Below are positions 34,956 to 45,861 of a stretch of DNA of 64,000 bases, in pieces (positions within the stretch are counted from its first letter, which is position 1; each line of letters starts with the position of its first letter). The translations under genes and the position numbers were made by a program. The DNA comes from Amoeboaphelidium protococcarum (Eukaryota > Aphelidiomycota > Aphelidea). The notes under the pieces were generated by a model. The model ran no database searches. It saw nothing but the letters and a program-made list of their open reading frames with translations, and was not told the DNA's origin. The stretch lies in assembly GCA_023515745.1 (NCBI GenBank), contig JALECJ010000254.1, positions 434,001 to 498,000 on the forward strand. Reading direction: 5' to 3'.

Positions 34956-37901
34956 TCACATCGTTATATAAAACACTCCAAAGAGCAGCACAGTCAGAGC
35001 GACAATCAATTCAAGTCCAAAATTAAAATTGATTCTCATTGGCAGAGACCCACTGCTGCTATCTGTCGTCTATGACATCGCTGGGGTTTACAAGCCGTAA
35101 ATAGAATCAGGATTAGGACATAATGGGAATTCTGGAACCAGATTGATCTGTAAAGGTCCGGCAGCACTTTCAGCATATACTGGGCCCCAAACGACACCAG
35201 GTCCAGCATTAATGTTAGCGAATGGTGCCAAAACCATGCCACGAACAGCTACTCCATTGATATCCAGAGAAGTAGCATTAGGAAAGTTGAAGATGGTAGG
35301 AATGTCAATCATCGCATCCATATTCATATCGATGAATCCACCAGCGGATCCAAAGATGTTAAACACTAAGATGGTATTATTGGTGGCACCTTCAATCGCA
35401 AAGTCGTTAATAATCCTATCGGTAAACATGGATCCGTTCTAAATATTGATGATTTCATAGCGATTTAGACCACCAACTTTGATTGTCATAAGACCATACT
35501 TGACATTAACACTCAAAGCAGTAGGAACCCAAGATGCCATAGTCTGGGACAATTGAATCAACTTCTAACTGATGGTATCGAAATTGATAAAATTAGGAAT
35601 TTTCTTTATAGAACACTCCGGCTCCAAAACATAACCGATATTATTGTTGGGTACAGATGGCTTCGCAGTCGAATCATCACCAACAACAATATTACCATAA
35701 TAGTTACGACCGGTCAACCAATTGACCAATTTACCGCCAATGACTAACGTAGCTGATTTACATTAATCAATGCCATACAGCTAATCAGCGATAGAGAAGC
35801 CGCCAGCAAAAGCTGCATCACCACCAACAGCCAGTCTTCCTTGAACATCAGAGCTAGCAGAGTACGAGCCACTAAAGAACGCATTGAAAGGATATGCTCC
35901 ACCAACATCAATACAAGTAGGAGTAGGCAGAGGGGTATAGGTGGTAGTTGTGGATGGAATAGTAGAAGTAGAGGTTGCCAAAACAGATACAGTGCTTGTA
36001 CTGAAAATAGTAGTGGTAATGGTAGTGCCAGATTCAGTGATAGTCTACGTCATAGTATAGGTTTGTGTTTAAAACACAGTAGACGTTTAAATAATAGTGG
36101 TGGCAGCAACAGTAACAGTCACTGTAACCTACGGCAGAGTAATAGACTGTGTCTCAGTAACAGTAACAGGAGCTTATGTAATAGTAATATAGGAAGTCAC
36201 TGGCGGTCCACCACCACCTCCACTAACAGTAACAGTCTCAGTAATTCTTTCGGTTATAGTGATGTAGCTGTACAGTGTCTGCATCACTGTCTAAGTCATA
36301 AATGAGGTTACAGTGGTCAAAGCAGTCTCACCAGGAATAAAGGTAATGATAGTAGTTGGCACCAGCACAGTAGACGTTGTCGTACTAAAGACGGTCGTGG
36401 AAATAGTAGAGTACACAGGAGAAGTTTCAGTCACAGTTACCAAAGACGTCTAAGTGATAGTCAACGCAGTAGTAATGGTGGTAGCAGGCTAATTAACAGT
36501 AACAGTGACAGGATCCAAAGTGATGTATTAAACATTAGTTGTGGTTACTGTCTAAGTACCAGTTATAGTAACAATTCCTGTGCTCGTAATGTAGCTAGTA
36601 ATCACTTGACCATCTTCAGTGATAGTTAAAGTGGTTACGGTCCCAGGCAGAGTGGAAGTCTCAGTTATGGTGAAGGTAGATGCAGGCAGATACGTAGTGG
36701 TAGTTTCAGTATTAGTAACAAACTGAGTGTTAGTAATTGTCAGAGTAGTAGTAATCGGAGGTTTGTCAACTGTTACAGTATAAGTAGTAGTGACCGGCGG
36801 CAACGTGATCAGACTTGTGATAGTTCTTGGTGGCAGTGTTAAAGTTGAAGTAACAGGATACGACACACTTCTTGTGATATAGGACGTCACGGGCGGAGGG
36901 CGGATAGTTAAAGTCGTGGATACAACATGAGTAACAGTCGTGGCCCTCGTTATTGTGACAGGGGGCAGTTAGATGGTACTAGTCCTAATAATCGTACTAA
37001 AAACTGTACTCACCATAGTTTTAGTCAAAGTAGACGTGACGGTAACAGTTTATGGCGGAGAGCTTCCACAATCATCAGAAGCGCACAGCTCTGCATTGGA
37101 TACAGCGTGAGCAACAAAGTACACAGTGCGTCTACTATCCCAACCAGTGAACGTCAACGTTATATCCTTACCATCACACTGACCGCTATCACAGTCCTTT
37201 CTACAGGCTGGGTCATTCGATCTGCCATTAGGACTACATGTAAATAGGCTAGGATTGACAGAGGGGCAGCTGGAATAACCAACATGGAAATTGACTGAGC
37301 GGAACGTCTTCCTACACTACTTCAAACCAACGTAACGGGCGGTAATAGTACCAGAACAAGAGAACTTGACTTGTAAATTACCAACAACTCTACCGTTACT
37401 AAAGATGTTGTTGACAGCGTTCATATACAGAACACTAGAGACCCAGTTTTCACTGCACCTTAAACTACTTCTCTACCAACCCCATAGACTGTTGGTCAAT
37501 CTCAGCTAGATGAAAGAGGTATCACCATAAGCAAAAATCGTCTAGCGATCACATTATGTAGAAGGAGCAGGTGGCTAGGGAGCAGGAGGCTAAGGAGCAG
37601 GTGGCTAAGGAGAAGGAGGTTAAGGAGGAGGGGGAGGTGGCGGCCTAGTAGGCGGTGGAGGTGGCGGAGGAGGAGGAGGGCAGTAGGAAGGAGGTCTGTA
37701 CGAAGGGGGTCTGCAGCCATAGTAGTAAGTACGTTTTACCAGTGTACCATTATTCAGCGGCTTATAAGTCGGGATTGGGGAACGGCGTTTTCTTTAGAAC
37801 AGTGGAGAGTCAGTGAGCCAGTCACTCTTCTCAAAGACAAAGACTTGCAAGACAATAGCTATAGCTATTACAAAGCCAGCATAAGTCCAATTAAAGCCCA
37901 T
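34956..37901 (-). CDS. Thr-rich surface protein with choice-of-anchor A domain, copy 3
   Basis: Single-exon, 981 aa, ATG 37901-37899 to TGA 34958-34956. Same domain order as copies 1 and 2, but with about 40 extra residues of Pro-rich sequence near residues 60-105: runs of Pro followed by several PQPPAP-type units whose Gln codons are TAG/TAA. The Cys-rich domain, Thr-rich repeats, choice-of-anchor A domain (NMDAMIDIPTIFNFPNATS; LDINGVAVRGMVLAP) and C-terminal helix (LIVALTVLLFGVFYITM) are intact. It is the most divergent of the three and probably the oldest branch. Its 5' flank is only partly like those of the other copies. Confidence 0.85.
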
Positions 37902-38564
37902 CTTCTATGCAGATATTGATCAAGGGATGGAGTGTTAACGATTAAATACAACGAACGGGCCAGGGATTGTTTCAAGTAAAACAACAATGATTTTGAGAGC
38001 GTTTCGCGAAATTCAACACATTCCATAAACAACAAACAATGGACAGCAGAGCCACGTGATGAATTAAAAGATAACAAGAATATTAAGAGACTTTTCGAAG
38101 GCAGGCAGATTAGATTGAAAGCACGTCTATTGAAAAGCTTTCGAATAATTCTTACGCTTACAAGATCTAAGCAGAGGATTGCCAGGCAGGCTTTGTACGC
38201 CCGCGCGTGACTGCAGAACACTTCAACATGAGCGTCGCGATTTCCCGTTAACAGATTGCCGAACGGTGGCGGCTTACTGTATCCTCTTATTAAGTCAATG
38301 TTAAATTTTGAGCGTCTATTAAAAGAGATTTAAACGCTTGTAATATCAAACTTTTCTCAATTTGGATCTTAAATCAGTGGTTGAAATCAATAATATTGCA
38401 CGTTCATTTTTATGGTATGATCATACAATGAAGGAAAAGTCTTTCTAGTCGAATCAATGATTTTCGCGAAGATCATCAGCTGCGAATTGTTGACTGACGT
38501 TTTTCTCTTCTTTGTCTTTGAGATCACTGCCGACCGATAGTATTCAAGCTTATACGGTAATAAG
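37902..38564. other. Divergent region, surface copy 3 / SDH5
   Basis: 663 bp. No convincing gene was found. Confidence 0.3.
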
Positions 38565-38966
38565 ATGATTAGTAAAGGTTTATTTCTACTAACGCGATAG
38601 TCCCGATTTATGTCAGTGTAAAGTGGTCCTCTTCCACCACTTAGAATTGCTAGGGATGGTGAGAGCATTGACACAATGCGTGCCCGGTTGCTGTATTAAT
38701 CAAGAAAGAGGGGGATCTTGGAGAGTGATCTGCTTTGCTCCACGTTTGCGTAAAAACATCTGCACACTCTATCTCATCAGTAATTACAGTAGTATGACCG
38801 ATTACTTGATGAAAATGACTGGGACCTGTATTATTGGACTGCTGGATAGAAAGAGGTGCCTGAGCATTTGCGCGATAATGAGATTTTGAAAATGATGACG
38901 AAACATTTTAAAAATGAAGGCCGCAAAATTTTGAAAATGCCATCGTTAGATGAGTAGAAGAACTGA
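38565..38966 (+). CDS. SDH5: Succinate dehydrogenase assembly factor 2
   Basis: Single-exon, 133 aa, ATG 38565 to TGA 38964-38966. A basic presequence (MISKGLFLLTRQSRFMSVQS) fits mitochondrial import. The conserved core has MRARLLYQSRKRGILESDLL, QQYDRLLDENDWDLYYWTAG and VPEHLRDNEI, the SdhE/SDHAF2 signature. The TAA in LLYQSRKRG is an invariant Gln in the family, again proving the code. The protein promotes covalent FAD attachment to the succinate dehydrogenase flavoprotein in the mitochondrial matrix. Length is normal. No intron. Confidence 0.94.
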
Positions 38967-39366
38967 TCGCCTTACCAATAGCAGATTATTGAATTTATGG
39001 TATATGAATTAGTTTATTACGGTTCGATTTTTTAATGTAGATATTTTGTGGCTTTGTCAGTGGTTGAACTACTGTACTGCATCTAGCGGTTTGAAGATGA
39101 CAGTATTACGCACGGCAATACAATCTACATCATTTTGTGCGCGTCATAACTTGTTCAGACTCCATATCATCAGGCTTAGGCTGTTAACGCAACTATCGCG
39201 AAAGGGACTGGTTGCAGTGGGGAAATTAACTTGTAGTGTCAGAACTTAAACGCGAGCTAAATTTAGACACAGCAGTAGTAATAATTGCTCTTCATCTGAT
39301 ACTAAAGATTAGGCAATCAGTTTCTTCGTTGCCAACGTTGCAACCACAATTGATTGCAGTTACAAA
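38967..39366. other. Intergenic region
   Basis: 400 bp between two forward genes. No supported gene or RNA. Confidence 0.3.
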
Positions 39367-39759
39367 ATGCACTTAAGCATCACATTCGTATGGTTCATCA
39401 TCATGGCATTATTGCCATATGTCACTTTGACATTAGCTTAAAACAACACCATGTCCACTGATATGGATATGGACATGGACAATGGCTGCATGGCAGTCAC
39501 TGATACACCGCCAAGTATGCCGGACAAGACGGCCAATATTGAAACAGATTATGATTAGGAGAGCTGGGAGGCTCAACAGTAATTGATGGATGCCGCTGCT
39601 TAGAAATAGTAGTCGAATGTGAGTATTGCTGCCATTGCTTCAGGCTTAAGCGTGATGGTTGCTGTTGCCGGAATAGTGACCATCGCGGTGCTGCGGCGTT
39701 AGTAACGACCTGTTTAGTATCAACAGTTGAACGAGAGTAACGCAGACTAGAATGCATGA
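39367..39759 (+). CDS. Small single-pass membrane protein, Met/Asp-rich ectodomain
   Basis: 130 aa, ATG 39367 to TGA 39757-39759. A signal peptide (ITFVWFIIMALLPYVTLTLA) is followed by NNTMSTDMDMDMDNGCMAV, a Met/Asp repeat. One transmembrane helix (VSIAAIASGLSVMVAVAGI region) lies near residues 88-108, with a short Gln-rich cytosolic tail. The Met repeat recalls the extracellular N-termini of fungal Ctr copper transporters, but only one membrane helix is present, so transport is unlikely by itself. Family unknown. The stop is 75 bp from that of the next, convergent gene. Confidence 0.6.
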
Positions 39760-39834
39760 TTATAAATGAATTCGTATAGAATATAGCTGTTAATGCATTA
39801 TTGACATTAATCTTTAAACATATATCATCATTTG

Positions 39835-41043
39835 TCAATCGATGCTAATAGACTTAAACTTATGCTATAAACCAAGTATCAAATCTTTTCCAGGGCCTTA
39901 GTAACCATCAGACGGCTTTCTTATTGGAGTGCCTACATTCCTTTTTACTATGAGACAATGTCGATTATAATATGCCATTAAATTAAATTCCTTACCTCCT
40001 GGGCTTCTCTAGATGTTAGTTTTTCTCAAGTATGGCTCCGAAGACTTTAATCTGTTGCTAATAGAGGTCTGTAAATCGGCATTTGATGATTATTATTAAC
40101 CGCGTCCAACTTTAGTCATTTTCATTTCCTCAGTATTGCCCCGTCGGCTGGATGATACTGACGCAAAGTTTGGAGGTGGTGGTGGTGGCGGTATTCGTGC
40201 CTCCACTTTTGGCGCAAGCACTATATCAGCGTCCAAGGATTCAGAATTTAAAGCCCCAGCATATTCAAGAAGATCCTACACAATTCATATAATCTCAGAT
40301 TTATATCTTGAGTTGCGACTTACCCTTTTCAAGTCTTCAATCTTGCTTTAAATTTATCGAGCTCGCGATCTGGATGAGCTCTAATTGTTATATGTATTTC
40401 TGCGTACTAACATCGACATTAAAGAGAATTGACTATCGCTATGATTCTACTTGACTAGATCCTGTCTCGTCTCAGACTCTTTTAAGCTTTGAGAAGTCTA
40501 TTCCAACTGTTCGATCAGTTGGTTTACAGAATCATCTGCTGCTGCCTGAGATTCTTCGTGCGCTTAACCATTTGTGAGTAGTGTTGATTACTCTTCTTCA
40601 TCCCAGCAGCGTGATAGTAAATTCACTTAACTTGATCGCAATTAATCCTTTTCCACCTGTTATTAAATCAGCGCTAGACTTCTTCCCACATCAGCAGCAA
40701 TAAAGCTAGATTCCTCTTTTACTTCTTTGTTAACAGGTCCAGTCCAGAACGACTTTAATTGACTAAAAAATCCCACACTAGACTTTGACTCTTGGTGCCT
40801 CCAGATATATCCAGCAGATTTTTAATCGTCTGCACTGTAAGTATCAGTAACTGCATCTAAAGCTCCGACAATACTGCCTTACTTGACAGCGTGAAATACA
40901 TTTGATATCAATTGACTGCCTTTACGGAGCGCCCCGGCAGCCTCATCAGACAACTTCAACGGAGCAGTATGACCTCTTCGCCTCGATCTATACTATCGCT
41001 TCTCCTAAATTTATTCAATCTATTCATACACAAAATAATCCAT
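39835..41043 (-). CDS. Proline-motif protein with MTFR1-like C-terminus
   Basis: Three exons, 41043-40324, 40275-39996 and 39932-39835, joined to 365 aa. Introns are 40276-40323 (48 nt) and 39933-39995 (63 nt), both GTAAG...GTAG. The N-terminal half is polar and helical with a KLSDEAAGALRKGSQL segment and Gln-rich coils. A polyproline run (PPPPPPP) near residue 275 is followed by ISNRLKSSEPYLRKTNI and RSPGGTPIRKPSDG, then DLILGLQHKFKS at the end. The RSPGGxP ... D-L-I-x2-L-x3-F pattern after a Pro run resembles the end of animal mitochondrial fission regulators (MTFR1/FAM54). Homology is tentative. Start chosen at MDYFVYEQIE; the frame is open further upstream, but that part lies in a duplicated repeat. 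Confidence 0.65.
39933..39995 (-). other. Intron 2 of the MTFR1-like gene
   Basis: 63 nt, GTAAGG donor and ATGTAG acceptor, phase 1. Confidence 0.75.
40276..40323 (-). other. Intron 1 of the MTFR1-like gene
   Basis: 48 nt, the shortest intron recognised, GTAAGTC donor and GTGTAG acceptor, phase 0. Confidence 0.7.
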
Positions 41044-41092
41044 GCCTTTTACTGTGATATTTAGTTTTATTTGAGTGTGCCGATAACAAAAG

Positions 41093-41224
41093 CACCCCCG
41101 CTCAGAACAATGGAGTTGCAACAACAAAGAAGAATCAGAAATTGTGAAACGCGATATCAGAAGAGACGGAAACTGCTCTATTTCAAGACTGATCAGTGGA
41201 GTCAAAGCTATTTTTTCACTACTT
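41093..41224. repeat. Duplicated segment A1 (partner 47179-47310)
   Basis: About 130 bp closely matching 47179-47310, for example AGAAGAGACGGAAACT in both. It lies just upstream of the MTFR1-like gene's start and may supply part of its 5' region. Confidence 0.7.
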
Positions 41225-41393
41225 GTTGGGTTTTATGTTCTGTCGCTAACCTTAACCGTCGTCTCGGATAAGGAGAAATTTGCTACGCCACTTTGTTTCT
41301 TGATCTTTGATCAATAGAGCTCAGCCACACGGCACGTATACTATTTAATTGACTTTTATCTATTCTATTTTGATTATTCTAACATTACTTAAC

Positions 41394-41512
41394 CTAAGAG
41401 GTGCAATGAGGACATCTAGATGCTAGAAGTTTGACTTGCTCGAGACAATGGGGACATACAGCTGATGAGTAGCTGACACTTTCACCCTTGCTAATGTTCA
41501 TCTCTTTCAGCA
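41394..41512 (-). pseudogene. Fragment of an MscL gene (zinc-ribbon end)
   Basis: The minus strand encodes ISKGESVSYSSAVCPHCLEQ, then LLASRCPHCTSQ, nearly the same as the C-terminal zinc ribbon of the intact MscL gene at 47303-47890. Upstream only a few residues (ERVLKEMN) resemble MscL, and the two membrane helices are missing. In the intact locus this block directly joins the partner of segment A1; here they are split by 169 bp (41225-41393). Confidence 0.7.
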
Positions 41513-42594
41513 CACGCTCATGCGGGTTCAGCGATCACTCGTTCACTTTTCAAAAAAGCTCCGGCGATCTTTTCATCGGGGTACCCACATATCCCCGTAG
41601 TAGCAACTGTAATCTTCGAATTGTCCCAACAACGTAACAAAGCCCAAAAACTCAATCTGGCATTACACTGGACACCATCACCTTAACCTTGACCAATTTA
41701 GCATGACACCTTGCTTAAATTCATTGCATAAACCCTTCATCATCTGCAGCACCAATTAGCGCCTACATAGCAGTACTTAACACGTGTACCAATTTACCCA
41801 ACTTACCCAGACGCAAAGATGATTACAGTATGATGCAACAACAATGACTAGCAAACGATATACTTATTGAAAAAGCGACCAAACATTAAGTAAAGCGCGA
41901 TAGTATTTCAGCAAGATATGCACATAGACATCAAGTATTTCATGCAAAAAGTCCACTGCGCCAGGTCAACTCAACTGCAACCAAAGTTACTTCTCCATCG
42001 AATAACTCCGTGACATAACAATGCAAGCTCTTGCTGATTTGCAGGTAACCGGGTCTTAAATCTTCCTTTTGGCGGACAGGTAGCTAACCGAAGATGTCCC
42101 AGTACATTCGTGGTTATATTACGTGCGCCTGAAAGGAATAAGCATCATTGCTCGGATTTTGAGCGTCGTGAGGCTCGTAGACGGAATTTGGATTACAATT
42201 TCGCGTACAACCTTTTTGAGAAGGATTGAACTTAACTAGAAAACTGAATTTACATGTACGTTACGGTGAAATAAATTCTCAACGTATACCTGTATCTGAC
42301 ATATTAATTAGTTGTTTTTAAAGAGATAATACTACAGGATGCTTTCATAAATAGCACAAAAAGTCGGCATAACAATATATAATGATGCTACAATGAAACC
42401 ATCGATTATTTGTAACCAATCTTGAAACAGAACGATTCACATGAACTGAATTTCAGTGTAAAAACGAGGGGCTTCAAAGAGGTCCGTCCCTTTCAATTCG
42501 ACCAATGTGATTGAAACTAAGATTCCACTGTACTTGCAAATTTCATTTCTTTTTCGCAGATTTTATAACCTCTGTACATATATACACTAACAAG
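41513..42594. other. Intergenic region without recognised gene
   Basis: About 1.1 kb. No long frame with TGA-only stops and no structure I could support. Confidence 0.3.
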
Positions 42595-43863
42595 ATGCTT
42601 CATGGTCCTAAGTTTAAAAGTGAATAAGAGATCATAAACATCCGAGTCAACTCTGATATTGATAGCTACATTAGTGAAAGCGATGTTGAATCCTAGGTCT
42701 CTGTAGAGTCACTCGAATTACCGGAGGAAATCAATGTGGAGGAAAATTTAAACTAATTAATGAGTGCGAAGCTGCAAGCTAATCGCGTGTACCTTGATGA
42801 AGAAGCTGGGGTGTGGCAGTTCGTTGATTCACCTAATACTACGCTTGGTGATATTTAGATTGTAAAAAAGCCTACTGCCTCCGCAATGATGCACCTGGTT
42901 TTAAATCCTTTTATTTACAGAAGCCTGCAGCCTATAGACTCTCTTGGCGCATTGGCCGCTATCGTCGGTGCACCATCAAATTGGCTTGATATTGTAAATT
43001 AGAAAGTAATGAATAATTCTAAAATTTAACGACTTTATCGCGAATTCGTTGGTTTAAATATGTCAGGAAGCGAAAGTATAATATAAGATTCGTTTAATGC
43101 TCTTGTGGTGTAAGTTGGTTCATGTCTTGATATTACAGTCAGGGGTTTCCACAATTAATCATTTGTCATTGGTGGTATCTTGGCTCGGCCACATTACGAT
43201 ATTCGCGGTAGATCTGACACTGTGTTCAGAGGTTGGTCTGGAAATGCTTTGTTGGCAACTGAATGTAAGAAAGCATCGGCATTTCCTACAGATAAACCAT
43301 GGCATCATGGCTCACGTGGCATCCAGATGATTTCGACGATGTATCGGGCAGGATGCCCAACTATTCTCTATTCTTAGCAAGCTTTTAAAATATTCGTGGA
43401 AAATGATGCCTGTGAAGCTATACACACCTGGCCGTTTGGGAGCAGCGACTCTGCCGACGACAGAGAACCTTACTCTAGGGAAATGGTGGCGCGTTCTTAC
43501 TGCATTGAGCAGATGACGAGTGTGATGTTATCTGTAATATCTATTTGTTTGCTAGCTTGCGGTGATGATGATCGCGACATATCATTGGAAGACGACCTCT
43601 CATAGACGAAGACGCCGTTAAAGTCGTATGAGTTTCAATCCACTGGGATCTCTACTGGTAAGCAAATAGGCAATAAGAGAAAGAGGAATGGCGAAGACGA
43701 TCAGAAAGTAGCTCGTTCTTAAAAGCTCTAGTTAATTTAGCCTAAATTCGTATCAGGATTTATTAATACAGCACCTATTTATACGCGTGTTCGTATTATG
43801 CCGGACGACGAAGTCCGTGATTTGGAACAGCTGTTGATTGATCTTGATAAAAGGCCTCGTTGA
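42595..43863 (+). CDS. Protein with a PD-(D/E)XK nuclease-like core, 422 aa
   Basis: Single-exon, ATG 42595 to TGA 43861-43863. The first ~160 residues are an unrecognised region with an acidic start. Residues ~185-260 show a restriction-nuclease-like core: RPHYDIRGRSDTVF with Asp208, then LLATECKKASAF with Glu223-x-Lys225, then RGIQMISTMYRAGCPTILYS, a helix-strand pair expected after the ExK strand. The C-terminal ~100 residues are charged with a KRKRNGEDDQK basic patch, possibly nuclear. Comparable nuclease-like domains occur in transposon-linked and effector-like (Crinkler-type) proteins of parasites and fungi. It sits at the edge of a repeat island. Catalysis is inference from the spacing only. 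Confidence 0.6.
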
Positions 43864-44115
43864 ATAAAGCACATTTTTAGCCAGTGAAATTACATTGATC
43901 TTCTCTAACGCTTAAATTTGTGCTAAATACTATTCATTTTTCTAGTTTGAAGTTTTAGCTCCGCGTGCCACTTCATAAAATAAGTTTGGGGCATATCCTT
44001 TGGCATCCGCGACAAATTTGAAACAATGCGATCGACATTTGAAGTTGCAGAGCTAAAATTAATATTTCACCCCTCTGCCTTACTATACTCTTTATTTTAA
44101 GAGAGTGGCGATTTG
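43864..44115. other. Intergenic region
   Basis: No recognised feature. Confidence 0.25.
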
Positions 44116-44790
44116 ATATGGATTTTCATAAAAACAGTATTAAGTGTCTTTGGAAGCGTCGGCATTGTGATATAAGAAGGAGGGCGGGAGGCACCATCAG
44201 TCTGGGCAGAGGCAAAGAAGACATTCCAAGAGTGCAGTTAGCGGCTGGTGCAGGCTTCTGCTTGCTGAGAAAGCACGTATCTGATGGCTTACCGTGGATA
44301 CGTGCATGGAGTTGATAGTTCTACTCCGGCGCAGAACGACACATCTCTTCCAATGGATAAGACTTTTTGTATAATCGCGTCAGAGCCTTCACCACAGCAG
44401 GAGTACACTCCGGCAGCTACTCGCGGGAGAGAAGGAGCGGAGGCGCCCTAATGTCATTGGTGTACAGCATGTACTTGTTTTGGACATGACAGTACGCTGC
44501 CACAAGGAGGACATGGTTGGCCGGACCAACCTACCTCTTCAAAATGTATTAGACGAACAACCTTAACTTATCAGCGGGCATATCCATAGCGACAGGACAC
44601 TCGACAACCAGATGCCCACTGTAATAGAGGGACTTTTCATACCGCGCGTTGCTGTCACAAAAGGGACAGTAGGTTTAGTTCGCCTTCCTAATCACCCAGC
44701 ACCAATCAGCCAATAGCAATGAAACTCGAGAAGCGCGGCAGACGTTGTAATGTATTGATATTGCTCATTGTTCGGCACGGTACCGTCTCA
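44116..44790 (-). mobile_element. 3'-end fragment of a LINE-like retrotransposon
   Basis: On the minus strand a frame with TAG/TAA as Gln has a C-x2-C-x-H-x4-C-type knuckle (YCPFCDSNARYEKSLYYSGH, then LVVECPVA), as at the C-terminus of non-LTR reverse transcriptases. It continues through VQNKYMLYTNDIRAPPLLL to TGA near 44116. The local GC content is visibly higher than in the flanks. The reverse-transcriptase core is absent, which suits a 5'-truncated LINE copy. The assignment rests on one motif. Confidence 0.4.
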
Positions 44791-45861
44791 AGAGTACGAA
44801 AAGTTATTTCACTACAGAAAAGAGTTTATTATTGTTCATTATGGACGCGTATTATTAATAGCTTCCAAGTCTCCGTAAATGATGTGTAAACAGAGATCCA
44901 ATTATCAAGACTTGCAACAATACTGACACGCTTCCAAACAGAATATAATCTACTCACATTGAGTGTAGTTAGCAAAAAGATACGTTGCTCTGATTTTCTT
45001 ACTGGTTGAATTTGTCTAACAATAAACTGGCGTTCTCAGTTGATAAAATTGTGTCACCAGTGTGTAAACTGCATTGGCCGATTGCTTTAAAATACACCAA
45101 ATGGACTGCAACGAAAGCCCGGTAAAACAATATCATGCAGAAGGTTGTTTGTACGCGTCTATATTCTTGTGCAGTATGTGCAATGTCCCTTTTCCTCAAG
45201 TCACATCCAATACGATACGTATTATAATGTATTTCATTAATGAGCGAAGTTTCGTGCGCAGCTCTTTTCAATCAGTCGCTGTGTTTTGCGCTTATTTTCA
45301 CAACAATACTTTGATAAAAATTTTGGCATGGTGATTAACTATTTCGTGTTGAAACACTATTCAAATAATGATAAAATTGAATAAAAATTGGTCATGTAAA
45401 TATATTCTACACTGGGAAATCGTCTGAACTTTTTAATATTGATTTTTGACACTGTTTTACTTGATTCAATTTTTTGTGATTTTGTTTTTGCTATTCTAAG
45501 TGCTAGAAGAACTCAACTACAAAAATTTTAATTAAAATATTTTAGTAAACTCAATAATAACTCAAAACATACTTATGAGACATATATTAAATAAGTACCT
45601 TTCGATAGTGGTCTTAATATTGTAAAACATATTCAAAGAGCGTGGATTTTGCGCAGGACAATAACTAATCCAAAAAGTGGCAAAAAATTTAAACCCACGC
45701 GTGATATTGGCGCAATTTACCCCACAACTTATTGAAAAGGGGATTTCATCTCCACATCGCTTGGGGTACACTAGAAGAACAACATCCATTCATTTTATTT
45801 ACAATATTGAAAAGTAAATAAGGTAAATAGACAAGTATTTTTGGTCAAAAGCTTTTATCTG
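44791..45861. other. AT-rich region without supported gene
   Basis: About 1.07 kb, AT-rich from about 45340. Short frames on both strands lack ATG starts or family resemblance. Confidence 0.3.

Noticed and set aside
44118-44315. 65-codon plus-strand frame starting MDFHKNSIKCLW
   Set aside because: Antisense to the LINE-like tail, which has a better motif and uses the local code.
45074-45334. 86-codon plus-strand frame
   Set aside because: Starts at TTG rather than ATG and shows no family resemblance in an AT-rich stretch.
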